A DNA stretch of 64,000 bases, from NCBI RefSeq assembly GCF_937926365.1, contig NZ_CALAOH010000053.1, positions 17,352 through 81,351 on the forward strand. Reading direction: 5' to 3'. The notes beneath the pieces were generated by a model. The model made no database searches. It saw only the letters and a program-made list of their open reading frames with translations, and had not been told where the DNA came from. This DNA is from an uncultured Azohydromonas sp. Lineage in GTDB: Bacteria; Pseudomonadota; Gammaproteobacteria; Burkholderiales; Burkholderiaceae_C. The translations under genes and the position numbers were made by a program. This document shows positions 53,086 through 61,627 of this stretch, in pieces; the stretch's first letter is position 1, and every line of letters begins with the position of its first letter.

Positions 53086-54138
53086 TCAGGCCGGCGAAAA
53101 GAGCATGCACACCGGGCTGCCGGTGGACACGCGGGCGCCGGTGGGCGTGAGCCGCCCGGAGTCGGCATCGACGGCGAAGGTGACGATGCTGTCGCTGTCC
53201 TCGTTGAGCGCGTACAGCAGCCGGCCATCGGGCGAGAGCGAAAAGGCGCGTGGCGTGCGGCCCTGCGTGGGTGTGGCCTCAACGAAACCCAGCCGACCCG
53301 TCGCCGGGTCGATGCCGAACACGGCGATGCTGTCGTGTCCGCGGTTCGAGGCGTAGAGGAAGCGCCCGGCGGCGTCCACGGCGATGGCGGCACAGCGGCT
53401 GTCGCCGGTGTAGTCGAAGGGCAGCGCGGGCAGCCACTGGAAGGGCTGCAGCGCGCCGGTGGCGGCGTCGAAGCGGTAGGCCCTGACGGTGGAGTCCAGC
53501 TCGTTGACCACGTAGGCCCAGGGCTGGCGCGGATGGAACGCCACGTGGCGCGGGCCGGCACCCTCGCGGGCGGCCACGAAGGGAATACCGCAGGGCACCA
53601 GGCGCCCGCCGTCGAAGCGGAAGCTCCAGGTGCGGTCGCAACCCTTGTCCGGCACCAGCACGAAGCGGCCGGAAGGGTCGAAGGCGTTGAAGTGCGGCTT
53701 GGGCTGTTTTTGCTCGACGCGGTGCGGGCCGATGGGGCCGTCCACCTTGACGAGTTGGCTCAGCGGCCGCAGCGAGCCGTCCTCGGCCACGGGCAGCACG
53801 GCCAGGCTGGCGCCGAGGTGGTTGGTCACCACCAGGAAGCGGCCGCTGGGGTCCAGCGCCAGGTGCACCGGGTTCCTGCCCTCGGTGCCCTGGCGGTTGA
53901 GGAAGCTCAGCCGCCCCGTGGCGCGGTCCACGGCGAAGGCGCTGGCCTCGCTCTGGTCGCCGTGCACGGTGTAGAGCCGCGTGCCGTCGCGGCTGAGCGC
54001 GAGGTACGAGGGGTTGACCAGGTCGCGGACCAGCTGCACCAGGCTCAGCGTGCCGTCCGCATGGACCTCGAACACGCTCAGGCCCTCGCCGCGTGCGTTG
54101 CGCTCGCGCGTGGTGCGGCAGCCGACGTAGGCGTACAT
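53086..54138 (-). CDS. Lactonase, seven-bladed-propeller family
   Basis: 350 residues with repeated propeller units (LVNPSYLALSRDGTRLYTVH, GRNPVHLALDPSGRFLVVTN, GAGPRHVAFHPRQPWAYVVN, RTPRAFSLSPDGRLLYALNE), as in 6-phosphogluconolactonase of the Pgl/cycloisomerase-2 type. No signal peptide, so probably cytoplasmic. In this operon it may open a lactone of an imported organic or sugar acid. It starts seven bases after the upstream Bug gene and precedes the aconitase. Confidence 0.88.
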   Translation of the reverse strand: MYAYVGCRTTRERNARGEGLSVFEVHADGTLSLVQLVRDLVNPSYLALSRDGTRLYTVHGDQSEASAFAVDRATGRLSFLNRQGTEGRNPVHLALDPSGRFLVVTNHLGASLAVLPVAEDGSLRPLSQLVKVDGPIGPHRVEQKQPKPHFNAFDPSGRFVLVPDKGCDRTWSFRFDGGRLVPCGIPFVAAREGAGPRHVAFHPRQPWAYVVNELDSTVRAYRFDAATGALQPFQWLPALPFDYTGDSRCAAIAVDAAGRFLYASNRGHDSIAVFGIDPATGRLGFVEATPTQGRTPRAFSLSPDGRLLYALNEDSDSIVTFAVDADSGRLTPTGARVSTGSPVCMLFSPA

Positions 54139-54145
54139 GGGCGCG

Positions 54146-55135
54146 TCACTCCGGCTTGATGTCGGCGTCCTGGACGATCCTGGCGAAGCGCCTGGACTCG
54201 TCCTGGATGAAAGCCTTGAACGGCGCCGGCCCCATGGGCGCGACCTCGCCGCCCAGCTCGTTGAGGCGCTTGACCAGGTCCGGGTCCTTCAGCGCCTGCG
54301 CCACCGCGCCGTTGAGCTTCTCCACCACCGCCGCGGGCGTGGCCGCGGGGGCGAACAGGCCGAACCAGTTCTCCAGCGCGTAGCCCTCCAGGCCCTTGGT
54401 CTCGGACAGGGCCGGGATCTCGGGCGCCAGCGCCGAGCGCTTGGGCGAGGTCATGGCGATGGCGCGTACGCGGCCGTCCTTGATGAAGGGGCGGGCGCCG
54501 GCCAGGCTCACGAAGGTCATGTCCACGCTGCCGCCCGCCGTGTCGGTGAGCTGGTTCGACGCGCCGCGGTAGGGCACGTGCGTCAGCGCCTGGCCGCAGA
54601 GCTTTTCCAGCAGTTCGCCCGCGAGGTGCTGCGGGTTGCCGATGCCGCTGGTGCCGTAGCTGACGCCCGGATGGGCCTTGGCGTAGGCCAGCAGCTCGGC
54701 CGTGCTCTTGATCGGCAGCGCCGGGTTGACCACCAGCACGTTGGGCACCTTCACCACCAGGCTCACGGGCGCCAGATCCTTCTCCGGCGCGTACTGCATC
54801 CTGGCCTTGTAGACGTGCGGATTGATGGCGGTCTCGCCCGCGGTGGCCATCAGCAGCGTGTGGCCGTCGGCCGGAGCGCGCACGGCCGCGACGGCGCCGA
54901 TCATCCCGCTGCCGCCGGCCTTGTTCTCCACGTTGACCACCTGGCCCAGCAGCGGGCGCAGCCTCTCGGCCAACAGCCGCGCCATCACGTCCACGCCGCC
55001 CCCGGGCGAGAAGGGCACGATGATCGTGACGGGCTTGCTGGGGTAATGGGCCTGCGCCAGCACGGTGGCCGGGGCCGCCGCGGCCAGCGCGGCGGTGCCC
55101 AGCACCTGGGCGGTGAAACGACGCCTGGACAGCAT
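54146..55135 (-). CDS. Bug/TctC-family solute-binding protein
   Basis: 329 residues from the ATG at 55133-55135. The signal region has a twin-arginine-like RRRFTAQVLG. Family start: YPSKPVTIIVPFSPGGGVDV, then GSVDMTFVSLAGARPFIKDG and ENWFGLFAPAATPAAVVEKL. It would bind an organic acid in the periplasm. It heads the lactonase-aconitase-SBP series and is controlled, by position, by the LysR gene 123 bases upstream on the same strand. No TctAB. Confidence 0.92.
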   Translation of the reverse strand: MLSRRRFTAQVLGTAALAAAAPATVLAQAHYPSKPVTIIVPFSPGGGVDVMARLLAERLRPLLGQVVNVENKAGGSGMIGAVAAVRAPADGHTLLMATAGETAINPHVYKARMQYAPEKDLAPVSLVVKVPNVLVVNPALPIKSTAELLAYAKAHPGVSYGTSGIGNPQHLAGELLEKLCGQALTHVPYRGASNQLTDTAGGSVDMTFVSLAGARPFIKDGRVRAIAMTSPKRSALAPEIPALSETKGLEGYALENWFGLFAPAATPAAVVEKLNGAVAQALKDPDLVKRLNELGGEVAPMGPAPFKAFIQDESRRFARIVQDADIKPE

Positions 55136-55258
55136 TCGATGTCTCCTCTCGTGGCCCGGCTCGGGGCCGGAAAGTGGGCGAATGCTAGGCAGGCGCCTGC
55201 CTGCCGAAAATTGATCTTTTGCCACAAGAGCGTTCTCCATCGGAGAACACTGCGGCGC

Positions 55259-56158
55259 TCAAACCACGGTCGCGGCGGCTTGTTCCAAGTGGTCGATCAA
55301 CTCGCGTGTGATGTGGCTGAGCTCGCCGGGTTCGCGGAACACGATGGACAACTGGCGTTGCGCCCAGGGCTCGTCCAGCTCGACGCCGCGCAGGCGTCCG
55401 GCCGCCACGTGCGGCGCCAGCACGGCCGAGGGCAGCAGCGTGATGCCCAGCCGCGTCTGGACCAGGCGGCACATCGCGTCGAAGCTGCTGACCTGGATGC
55501 GCTGCTGCAGCGCGCGGCCACAGGCCTGCGCGCCCTGGGCCATGAGGATGGCCAGCGAGCTGTCGGCATGCGGGCCGACGAAGGGATACGAAAGTGCCTC
55601 CTCGAAGCGCACGGACCCGCGTTCGGCCAGCGGGTGGCCCTCCGGCACGCCCAGCATGAGGTGGTCGCTGCGGTACGGCCGCGTGCGCAGGCCGCTGGAC
55701 GAGACCTGGCTGGCGACGATGCCGACGTCGGCGCTGCCATCGGCCACCGCCTGCATGACGGCCTTGCCCGTGCGCTCCTCCAGCGAGAGTTGCACGCCCG
55801 GGTAGCGCGCCAGGAACGCCTCCAGCTCGCCGGGCAGGCACTGCGTCAGCGCGGAGGCCACCGCGTGCAGCCGGATGTGGCCGCGCAGGCCGCCGGCGTA
55901 CTCGTGCAGCTCCTCGTCCATGCGCTGCACCAGTTGCAGCATCCGCCGCGCGTGGTGCAGCAGCGACTGCCCGGCGGGCGTGAGCATCACGCCGCGCGGC
56001 TGGCGCACCAGCAGCGGCGTGCCGGCCAGCGCCTCCAGCTCGCCGATGCGCTTGCTCACCGCCGACACCGCCAGGTGCTGCCGCTCGGCGGCGCGGGTGA
56101 GGTTGCCGCACTCGGCAACGGCAACGAAGAGCTCCAGGCTGGTGAGGTCGTGACGCAT
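55259..56158 (-). CDS. LysR-family transcriptional regulator
   Basis: 299 residues from the ATG at 56156-56158. Winged helix 1-62 (LTSLELFVAVAECGNLTRAA, AVSKRIGELEALAGTPLLVR), effector domain ~88-295. It precedes the Bug-lactonase-aconitase genes on the same strand, rather than being divergent. Probably it controls them, possibly as part of one transcript. Confidence 0.88.
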   Translation of the reverse strand: MRHDLTSLELFVAVAECGNLTRAAERQHLAVSAVSKRIGELEALAGTPLLVRQPRGVMLTPAGQSLLHHARRMLQLVQRMDEELHEYAGGLRGHIRLHAVASALTQCLPGELEAFLARYPGVQLSLEERTGKAVMQAVADGSADVGIVASQVSSSGLRTRPYRSDHLMLGVPEGHPLAERGSVRFEEALSYPFVGPHADSSLAILMAQGAQACGRALQQRIQVSSFDAMCRLVQTRLGITLLPSAVLAPHVAAGRLRGVELDEPWAQRQLSIVFREPGELSHITRELIDHLEQAAATVV

Positions 56159-56271
56159 GGGGCCAAGGTTCTCACGGCGGGAAGCGGCCGCCGGCGCGGG
56201 CGGATCGCCCAGGGCGCTTTCGGCACGCGCCTTGCCCGCCGCCGGCACCCTCACTTCGCACAGGAACAGCC

Positions 56272-56820
56272 ATGGAGCTCGGGACCTCGTCCACCGCGGC
56301 TTACGCGCCGGGCAGCGTGACGGACTTGCCCCATCCGGTGGCGCCCGAGGGGCGTTTGCAGGGGGACCGGGTGCGCCGCCACACGGCGCACGAGGTGCTG
56401 CGGCGCATCGACGACGCCACGGCGACGAGCCTGGCGCAGTGCGCCACCGGCGGGCCGCAGGCCATCGCACAGCGCCTGGACGCGCTGGAGCGCGAGTGGG
56501 ACGCCGATCGCGTGCTGGAGAGCAAGACCGCCGCCCTGGGCCTGATGGCGCTGGCGCTGGCCGTGGCCAAACCGCGGCTGCTGGTGCTGCCCGGCGTGGT
56601 GGCGCTGGCCCTGATGACGCACGCGCTCACCGGCCGCCACCCGCTGATGCCGCTGCTGCGCCGCCTGGGCGTGCGCACGGCGCGCGAGATCGAACGAGAG
56701 CGCCATGCGCTCAAGGCGCTGCGCGGCGACTTCGCCGGCCTGGGCGATGCGGACACCAGCACCGCCCAGCCCACCCCGGCGCCCGCCGTGGCCGTGCCGC
56801 CGCGGTCGGACCTTCACTGA
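56272..56820 (+). CDS. Small membrane protein, tandem copy 1
   Basis: 182 residues. A polar N-terminal ~85 residues, two hydrophobic segments (~88-120: LALAVAKPRLLVLPGVVALA), then REIERERHALKALRGDFAGL. The hydrophobic part has the look of the YgaP-like/DUF2892 transmembrane domain. The next gene is a paralogue: the C-terminal REIERER.ALKALRGDF block is shared. No function known. Confidence 0.7.
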   Translation: MELGTSSTAAYAPGSVTDLPHPVAPEGRLQGDRVRRHTAHEVLRRIDDATATSLAQCATGGPQAIAQRLDALEREWDADRVLESKTAALGLMALALAVAKPRLLVLPGVVALALMTHALTGRHPLMPLLRRLGVRTAREIERERHALKALRGDFAGLGDADTSTAQPTPAPAVAVPPRSDLH

Positions 56821-56834
56821 GCCGGGAGATCGCC

Positions 56835-57314
56835 ATGCCCCACATTGCCCAGCAGTTGCCCCCCACCAGCCGGCGCGTGGAACTGCACACCGCGCCGCAC
56901 CTGAACCAAGCCATCCGCGAGCGCACCGAGGCCGAGGTGATGCGGCTGGAGCAAGCCGAGCCGCAAGCCATCGAAGCCCGGCTGCGGGCGCTGGACGCCG
57001 AATGGGACATCGAACGCCGGCTGCAGCTCAATGCCTCGGTGGCCTCGACGCTGGGGCTGCTGCTGGCCGCGACGGTGAGCCGGCGCTTCCTGCTGCTGCC
57101 CGCGGCCGTGTTCGGCTTCTTCGGCCAGCATGCGCTGCAGGGCTGGTGCCCGCCGGTGCCGGTGATGCGGCGCCTGGGCATCCGCACCACGCGCGAGATC
57201 GAGCGCGAGCGCTATGCGCTCAAGGCGCTGCGCGGCGACTTCGACCAGTTGCCCGGCGCCGCCGCCCCGGTGCCCGAACGCGTGCGCGCGGCGCTGGCGG
57301 CGGTGGATGCGTGA
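56835..57314 (+). CDS. Small membrane protein, tandem copy 2
   Basis: 159 residues. It shares the plan of copy 1, 14 bases upstream: polar N-terminus, a hydrophobic pair at ~68-102 (STLGLLLAATVSRRFLLLPA), and REIERERYALKALRGDFDQL near the end. GGGAGATC precedes the ATG. A clear tandem duplication with drift. The downstream neighbour is the convergent MBL hydrolase of the sulfide module, but no link is shown. Confidence 0.7.
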   Translation: MPHIAQQLPPTSRRVELHTAPHLNQAIRERTEAEVMRLEQAEPQAIEARLRALDAEWDIERRLQLNASVASTLGLLLAATVSRRFLLLPAAVFGFFGQHALQGWCPPVPVMRRLGIRTTREIERERYALKALRGDFDQLPGAAAPVPERVRAALAAVDA

Positions 57315-57329
57315 AGGGCGAGCCCGTCG

Positions 57330-58214
57330 TCAGCCCCGCCGCGCCGCCGGCAGCGCGTTGAGCGGGATGCGCAGGTAAGCCACGCCGTTGTCCTCCGCCG
57401 GGGGCAGTTGCCCCGCGCGCACGTTGACCTGCAGCGACGGCAGGATCAGCGCGGGCACTTCCAGCGTGGCGTCGCGCGCCTGGCGCAGGGCCACGAAGGC
57501 GTCCTCGCTCACGCCGTCGCGCACGTGGATGTTCGCCCGCCGCTGCTCGGCCACCGTCGTCTCCCAGGCCGGCCCGCGGCCCGAAGGCGGGTAGTCGTGG
57601 CAGACGAACAGGCGCGTGGCCGGGGGCAGCGCCAGCAGGCGCCGGATCGAGCGGTACAGCGTGCGCGCGTCGCCGCCGGGAAAGTCCGCCCGCGCCGTGC
57701 CCACGTCCGGCATGAACAGCGTGTCGCCCACGAACACGGCGTCGTCCACCCGATAGGCCATGTCGGCCGGCGTGTGGCCGGGCACCAGCAGCGCCGTGGC
57801 CTCGACCTCGCCGATGCGGAAGGTCTCGCCGTCCTTGAACAGATGGTCGAACTGGCTGCCGTCGGGCAGGAACTCGCGCTCCAGGTTGTAGAGCTTCCTG
57901 AAGGTGGCCTGCACCTCGCGGATGCGCTCGCCGATGGCGATCAGCCCGCCCAGGCGCTGCTGCAGGTGGCGCGCGCCCGACAGGTGGTCGGCATGCGCGT
58001 GGGTTTCCAAAATCCATTGAACCGTCAGCCCCTGCGCCTGCACGTAGTTGGCGATGGCGTCGGCCGACGCCGTGCCCGTGCGGCCGGACTTGAAGTCGAA
58101 GTCCAGCACCGGATCGATCACGGCCGCGCGGCGCGTGGCCTGGTCGGCCACGACGTAGGACACCGTCCGGGTGGCCGGATCAAAGAAAGGCGCGATGGTG
58201 GTGCGGGTGCTCAT
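57330..58214 (-). CDS. blh: MBL-fold hydrolase of the persulfide dioxygenase (Blh/ETHE1-like) type
   Basis: 294 residues. Metal-binding motifs: THAHADHLSGA (~71-81), VPGHTPADMAY (~144), VFVGDTLFMPD and LFVCHDYPPSG. It belongs to the ETHE1/Blh group, which oxidises glutathione persulfide to sulfite and is usually controlled by BigR. It is divergent from bigR over 81 bases with a long dyad operator. The role in sulfide/persulfide removal is therefore well supported by context. Confidence 0.92.
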   Translation of the reverse strand: MSTRTTIAPFFDPATRTVSYVVADQATRRAAVIDPVLDFDFKSGRTGTASADAIANYVQAQGLTVQWILETHAHADHLSGARHLQQRLGGLIAIGERIREVQATFRKLYNLEREFLPDGSQFDHLFKDGETFRIGEVEATALLVPGHTPADMAYRVDDAVFVGDTLFMPDVGTARADFPGGDARTLYRSIRRLLALPPATRLFVCHDYPPSGRGPAWETTVAEQRRANIHVRDGVSEDAFVALRQARDATLEVPALILPSLQVNVRAGQLPPAEDNGVAYLRIPLNALPAARRG

Positions 58215-58235
58215 GGAAGGCTCCTTGGCAACGTT

Positions 58236-58264
58236 CTATTGATTTACATTATGTTATTTGATAG
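58236..58264. promoter_or_regulatory. Dyad operator between blh and bigR
   Basis: A 29-base AT-rich dyad: CTATTGATTTACAT, a central T, and its near-inverse ending in TTTGATAG; 10 of 14 positions are symmetrical (for example CTAT..ATAG and ACAT..ATGT). BigR/SqrR proteins bind such AT-rich palindromes and let go when cysteine persulfides form a tetrasulfide. It covers the space in which both promoters must lie, so it would repress blh and its own operon. Confidence 0.75.
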
Positions 58265-58295
58265 ATTGTTGTCAAACGAATCGAGCAAGAGGTTC

Positions 58296-58625
58296 ATGTC
58301 CGACACCCCCACCGTCATCGACCCGGACGTGCTGCGTCACGCTGCCGGGCGCGCCGTGGCCGCGCTGAAGGTGCTGGCCAACGAGGAGCGGCTGCTGCTG
58401 CTGTGCCAGCTCTCGCAGGGCGAGCTGTGCGTGAGCGAGCTGGAGCAGCGGCTGGGCATCCGCCAGCCGACGCTGTCGCAGCAGCTGGGCGTGCTGCGCA
58501 CCGAGGGCGTGGTCAACACGCGGCGCCAGGGAAAGAACGTCTTCTACAGCGTTGGCGACCCGTCCCTGCTGGAGATCCTGGCGGTGCTCTACCGCCTGTA
58601 CTGCCCCAAGGAGAGCGAGTCATGA
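58296..58625 (+). CDS. bigR: Persulfide-sensing ArsR-family repressor BigR/SqrR
   Basis: 109 residues. Winged helix ~40-85 (LEQRLGIRQPTLSQQLGVLR). The two sensing cysteines are C45 (GELCVSELEQ) and C103 (LYCPKES), matching the BigR/SqrR pair. The repressor opens on persulfidation. It begins a run with two YeeE/YedE genes (ATGA overlap with the first), divergent from blh. Confidence 0.94.
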   Translation: MSDTPTVIDPDVLRHAAGRAVAALKVLANEERLLLLCQLSQGELCVSELEQRLGIRQPTLSQQLGVLRTEGVVNTRRQGKNVFYSVGDPSLLEILAVLYRLYCPKESES

Positions 58626-59056
58626 CCATCGACTGGAGCGCGTTCACGCCCTGGCCGGCGCTGGCCGGCGGGGTGCTCATCGGCCTGGCGGCGGCGCTGC
58701 TGGTGCTGCTCAACGGACGCATCGCCGGCATCAGCGGCGTGCTCGCCGGCCTGCTCAAGCCGGCCAAGGGCGACGTCGCCTGGCGCGCCGCCTTCGTGCT
58801 CGGCCTGGTGGGGGCGCCGCTGGTGTACCGCCTCGTGGCGGCGCTGCCGCTGCCGCGCATCGACGCCGGCTTCGGCGCCGTGATGCTGGCCGGGCTGCTG
58901 GTCGGCCTGGGCACCCGTTACGGATCGGGCTGCACCAGCGGCCACGGCGTGTGCGGGCTGTCGCGGCTGTCGCCGCGCTCGCTCGTGGCGACGCTGGCCT
59001 TCATGGGGGCGGGCTTCGCGACCGTCTTCGTGCTGCGCCACCTGCTGGGCGCCTGA
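58622..59056 (+). CDS. YeeE/YedE-type membrane protein, first half
   Basis: 144 residues with four or so hydrophobic helices and the family signature LVGLGTRYGSGCTSGHGVCG followed by LSRLSPRS. These half-size proteins pair with a second half (here the next gene) to form a sulfur-compound transporter, in full-size members a thiosulfate importer. It overlaps the bigR stop by four bases, so it is co-translated with the regulator. Confidence 0.92.
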   Translation: MTIDWSAFTPWPALAGGVLIGLAAALLVLLNGRIAGISGVLAGLLKPAKGDVAWRAAFVLGLVGAPLVYRLVAALPLPRIDAGFGAVMLAGLLVGLGTRYGSGCTSGHGVCGLSRLSPRSLVATLAFMGAGFATVFVLRHLLGA

Positions 59057-59065
59057 GGAGCTGCC

Positions 59066-59503
59066 ATGACCACCATCGCTGCACTGCTGGCCGGCCTGGT
59101 CTTCGGCCTGGGCCTGATCGCCTCGGGCCTGGCCGACCCGGCCAAGGTGCTGGCCTTCCTCGACCTGGCCGGCGCCTGGGACCCGTCGCTGGGCGTCGTC
59201 ATGGCCGGCGCCATCGGCGTCGGCTCGGTGGCTTTCGCGCTGGCGAAACGCCGCCCGCGCTCCGTGCTGGGCCAGGAGATGAAGCTGCCCACCGCGCGGC
59301 ACATCGACCGCCGGCTGGTGGGCGGCAGCCTGCTGTTCGGCGTCGGCTGGGGCATCGCCGGCTTCTGTCCCGGGCCGGGGCTGGTGATGCTGGGCATGGG
59401 CGAAGCCAAGGCGCTGGCCTTCGTGCTCGCCATGCTCGCCGGCATGGGGCTGTTCGAGCTGCTGGAGCGGCGCGGGACGCTGCGCCGGCGCCAGCCGGCT
59501 TGA
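59066..59503 (+). CDS. YeeE/YedE-type membrane protein, second half
   Basis: 145 residues, hydrophobic throughout, with FGLGLIASGLADPAKVLAFL and GWGIAGFCPGPGLVMLGMGE. The conserved Cys in GFCPGPG corresponds to the sulfur-handling site of the family. Nine bases after the first half. Together they should make the full transporter linked to the persulfide response. Direction of transport is unknown. Confidence 0.92.
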   Translation: MTTIAALLAGLVFGLGLIASGLADPAKVLAFLDLAGAWDPSLGVVMAGAIGVGSVAFALAKRRPRSVLGQEMKLPTARHIDRRLVGGSLLFGVGWGIAGFCPGPGLVMLGMGEAKALAFVLAMLAGMGLFELLERRGTLRRRQPA

Positions 59504-59581
59504 GGGCTGCCCGGGGAAAGGGGTGGCGGCCTGCGACGGGTGGCGCGTCCAGGCAGGCGGCGGGCCCGGGCGGGTGCGATC

Positions 59582-60163
59582 TCAACCCTTCTTCGGGCGG
59601 CCGGCCTTCAGCGGCGTCAGGTCCTCCAGCGCGGCCTGCAGCTTCACGTCGTCCAGGGCGGCCAGCGCATGCAGCCCGGCGCGCAGCAGCTCGCTCTTCT
59701 TGGCCGGGCGCTTGAAGCCCAGCGCGCGCTCCTTGAGCACGGCGATCAGCGCGAAGTCGCCGCGCGGCATGGTGAAGCTGTCGCGCACGAGCTTGGGTTT
59801 CACGAAGGCCTTGGCCGGCTCCGCATCCGCACCCGGGGCGGCCGGCTTGTCGGACTTGGCGGGCTTCGCAGGGCTGATGGCCTTGCCGTTCATGGGCGTG
59901 TCCTTGGCGGCCGGGGCCGGCTTGTCCGCCGCGAGGGTGCGGGCCGCCGGCTTGACGGCCTTCGGCCGCTTGGGCGGCGCGGCCGGGGCCAGCGCTTCGG
60001 CCGACGCCTCCACCACGGCGGCAGCGGCTGCGGCCAGCGGAGCCACCGCCGCGGGCGGCGCGCTGGGTGTCGCCACGGCCGCGGGCAGGGCGGCGTCCGC
60101 GCCCTCCGGCGTGGTGGCGGACAGCAACACGGCGGGCGCCGGGCGTTCGGTCTTGCGGGGCAT
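59582..60163 (-). CDS. Ribbon-helix-helix-like protein with a long Ala/Pro/Lys tail
   Basis: 193 residues from the ATG at 60161-60163 (AGGAGCG upstream). The N-terminal ~130 are low-complexity Ala/Pro/Lys, like histone H1-type tails. The C-terminal ~55 read as a ribbon-helix-helix unit: strand RDSFTMPRGDF, helix DFALIAVLKERALGFK, turn, helix KKSELLRAGLHALAAL. It is therefore likely a DNA-binding protein, possibly nucleoid-associated. The 25-base palindrome at 60177-60201, 13 bases upstream of its start, is a natural site for self-control. No recognised name. Confidence 0.7.
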   Translation of the reverse strand: MPRKTERPAPAVLLSATTPEGADAALPAAVATPSAPPAAVAPLAAAAAAVVEASAEALAPAAPPKRPKAVKPAARTLAADKPAPAAKDTPMNGKAISPAKPAKSDKPAAPGADAEPAKAFVKPKLVRDSFTMPRGDFALIAVLKERALGFKRPAKKSELLRAGLHALAALDDVKLQAALEDLTPLKAGRPKKG

Positions 60164-60176
60164 GGATCGCTCCTGG

Positions 60177-60201
60177 AATGGTGTAAATGATTTATACCAT
60201 T
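60177..60201. promoter_or_regulatory. Near-perfect 25-bp palindrome before the RHH-like gene
   Basis: AATGGTGTAAAT, a single G, ATTTATACCATT (60177-60188 and 60190-60201): 11 of 12 pairs match. On the minus strand it contains TATAAA at a -10 position relative to the start at 60163. A further half-site (CCATT) lies at 60207-60211. The form suits a dimer or tetramer of the RHH-like protein acting on its own promoter. Inferred. Confidence 0.7.
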
Positions 60202-60515
60202 TCTGACCATTCCGACGCGGAAATACCAGCGCTACCCCATAACAACAGCGCTTGGCAATACCGCATTCATGCGGACGCCTTCTGGTGGGGGGGTCAGAGA
60301 ACCCCGGAACAGGCACCCTGGATGTCCGGTTCCAGGCGCAACCAGTCCGGAAAATTGCCCACGCAGCCTGCGCCATCCCCTGCACAGGTGAGACACCTCG
60401 TCAGACAGGCGCCACACAAGCATTCGCCGGGGAGCAGGGCGTTGGGCCGCGAGGGGCGTGCGGCGGCACAGTGAACGCCATCGCACGGGTCGTTGGGGAC
60501 GACCGGAGGCAGGAC
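60202..60515. other. Intergenic region with no clear gene
   Basis: About 314 bases. Besides a half-site of the palindrome at its left end and a small CCGCAT/ATGCGG hairpin near 60263-60276, I see nothing. An open frame does run in from 60252 into the next gene, but without a ribosome site at its start. Confidence 0.4.
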
Positions 60516-60743
60516 ATGCACACACTCAATGCCATGGCGCTGATCGCGCACGCGGTGCACCTGGCGGATTCCAATTTCGTTGGCGACGCACTCATGGAGG
60601 CCTGCCGCTGCGCCTCCTGGGAGGACCGGCAAGCCGTGCTGTGCATCGTGCGCTCGCGTCCCGAGCTGTCGCAGGAGGCGCATCCCACGCCGGAAATGGT
60701 GCTGCAGGCGCTGCGCGGGATGTTGCGCGAGCCACTGCAGTAG
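60516..60743 (+). CDS. Small hypothetical protein (75 aa)
   Basis: 75 residues from ATG 60516, with GGAGG about seven bases upstream. Reads MHTLNAMALIAHAVHLADSN at the start, then SWEDRQAVLCIVRSRPELSQ and PEMVLQALRGMLREPL. Soluble, mostly helical. Not a family I recognise. Confidence 0.55.
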   Translation: MHTLNAMALIAHAVHLADSNFVGDALMEACRCASWEDRQAVLCIVRSRPELSQEAHPTPEMVLQALRGMLREPLQ

Positions 60744-60830
60744 CGGCCCCGGCGGCCAGGCGCCGGCAGCGCGCTCAGCGCAAGCAAGCAGCGGGGAGCG
60801 TTGCGGCCACAACCCCCGGCCGCGCGCTCA

Positions 60831-61313
60831 TCAGCGCATCAGCGCGGCGTCGATGCGCAGGGCCGCGCCCCCGCGGCTGCGCAGCGTGATGCGGTTGGTC
60901 AGGCCAACCAGCCCGGTGAGGTCGCGCATGGCGTCTTCCACGCGCTTGCGCAGCGAGGCGCGATCGACCTCGCCTTCCAGCGTGAGCCAGCCGTCGTCCA
61001 CGCTGACGCTCACGTCGTCCATCAGCGAGGGCGCGCTCCACTGCAGCGCGGCACGAGCGGCCTGGGCGATCTCGGCGTCGCCGCGCTGGAGCTCCGGCGG
61101 CAGCACCACTTCCAGGTCCAGCTTGATGCGGCGCGCGCCGTTGATGCGCTGCAGCGTGCGCTCCACCGCGCAGCGCTCGGTGTAGGCCTCCAGCTGGCCC
61201 GAGAGCGTCACCACGCCGTCGCGCACCGTCACCTTGATCGGCAAGGCCTTCACGGCCGCGTCCCAGGCCAGCTCGGCTTCGACGTCTCGCTTCAGATCGG
61301 CATCGGTTTCCAT
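60831..61313 (-). CDS. Double BON-domain protein
   Basis: 160 residues, no signal peptide. Two BON domains in tandem: one at ~5-75 (KVTVRDGVVTLSGQLEAYTE) and one at ~80-150 (VSVSVDDGWLTLEGEVDRAS). BON domains occur in OsmY-like stress proteins. Lacking a signal, this one is cytoplasmic or lies at the membrane face. Role unknown. Confidence 0.85.
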   Translation of the reverse strand: METDADLKRDVEAELAWDAAVKALPIKVTVRDGVVTLSGQLEAYTERCAVERTLQRINGARRIKLDLEVVLPPELQRGDAEIAQAARAALQWSAPSLMDDVSVSVDDGWLTLEGEVDRASLRKRVEDAMRDLTGLVGLTNRITLRSRGGAALRIDAALMR

Positions 61314-61627
61314 GTCTCGCTCCTTGATGGGCTGTGTGCTTGGTGGGGTGCGGGCCGCAGCGTGCGCCGCCAGCTTTGCAGCGGGCTTACTTCACGTTCC
61401 CGGCAGGGCCAAACCCTATGATCGTTAACCCTTGGTTTTTCGCCCGTGATAGGGGCGCGGCATGCCGGCGCATGATTCACGCCCCCCGCCGGCCGGCCTT
61501 GCGCCAGCTCAAGCACGGCGGTTGCCCCGGGTGCGGGACGCTTCATGACGAACGCCGAGCGGCCCGCCGTGGTACGGCACCACGACCAGGCCGCCCGGCG
61601 CCCCAGCCTTTGCGAAGGAGCTTCGCG
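61314..61627. other. Intergenic region, no clear gene
   Basis: About 314 bases between the BON gene and the short dihydrofolate reductase. I see no convincing gene. An AT-richer patch near 61410-61450 could hold the promoter of the reductase gene. An open frame extends upstream from that gene but has no ribosome site. Confidence 0.4.
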
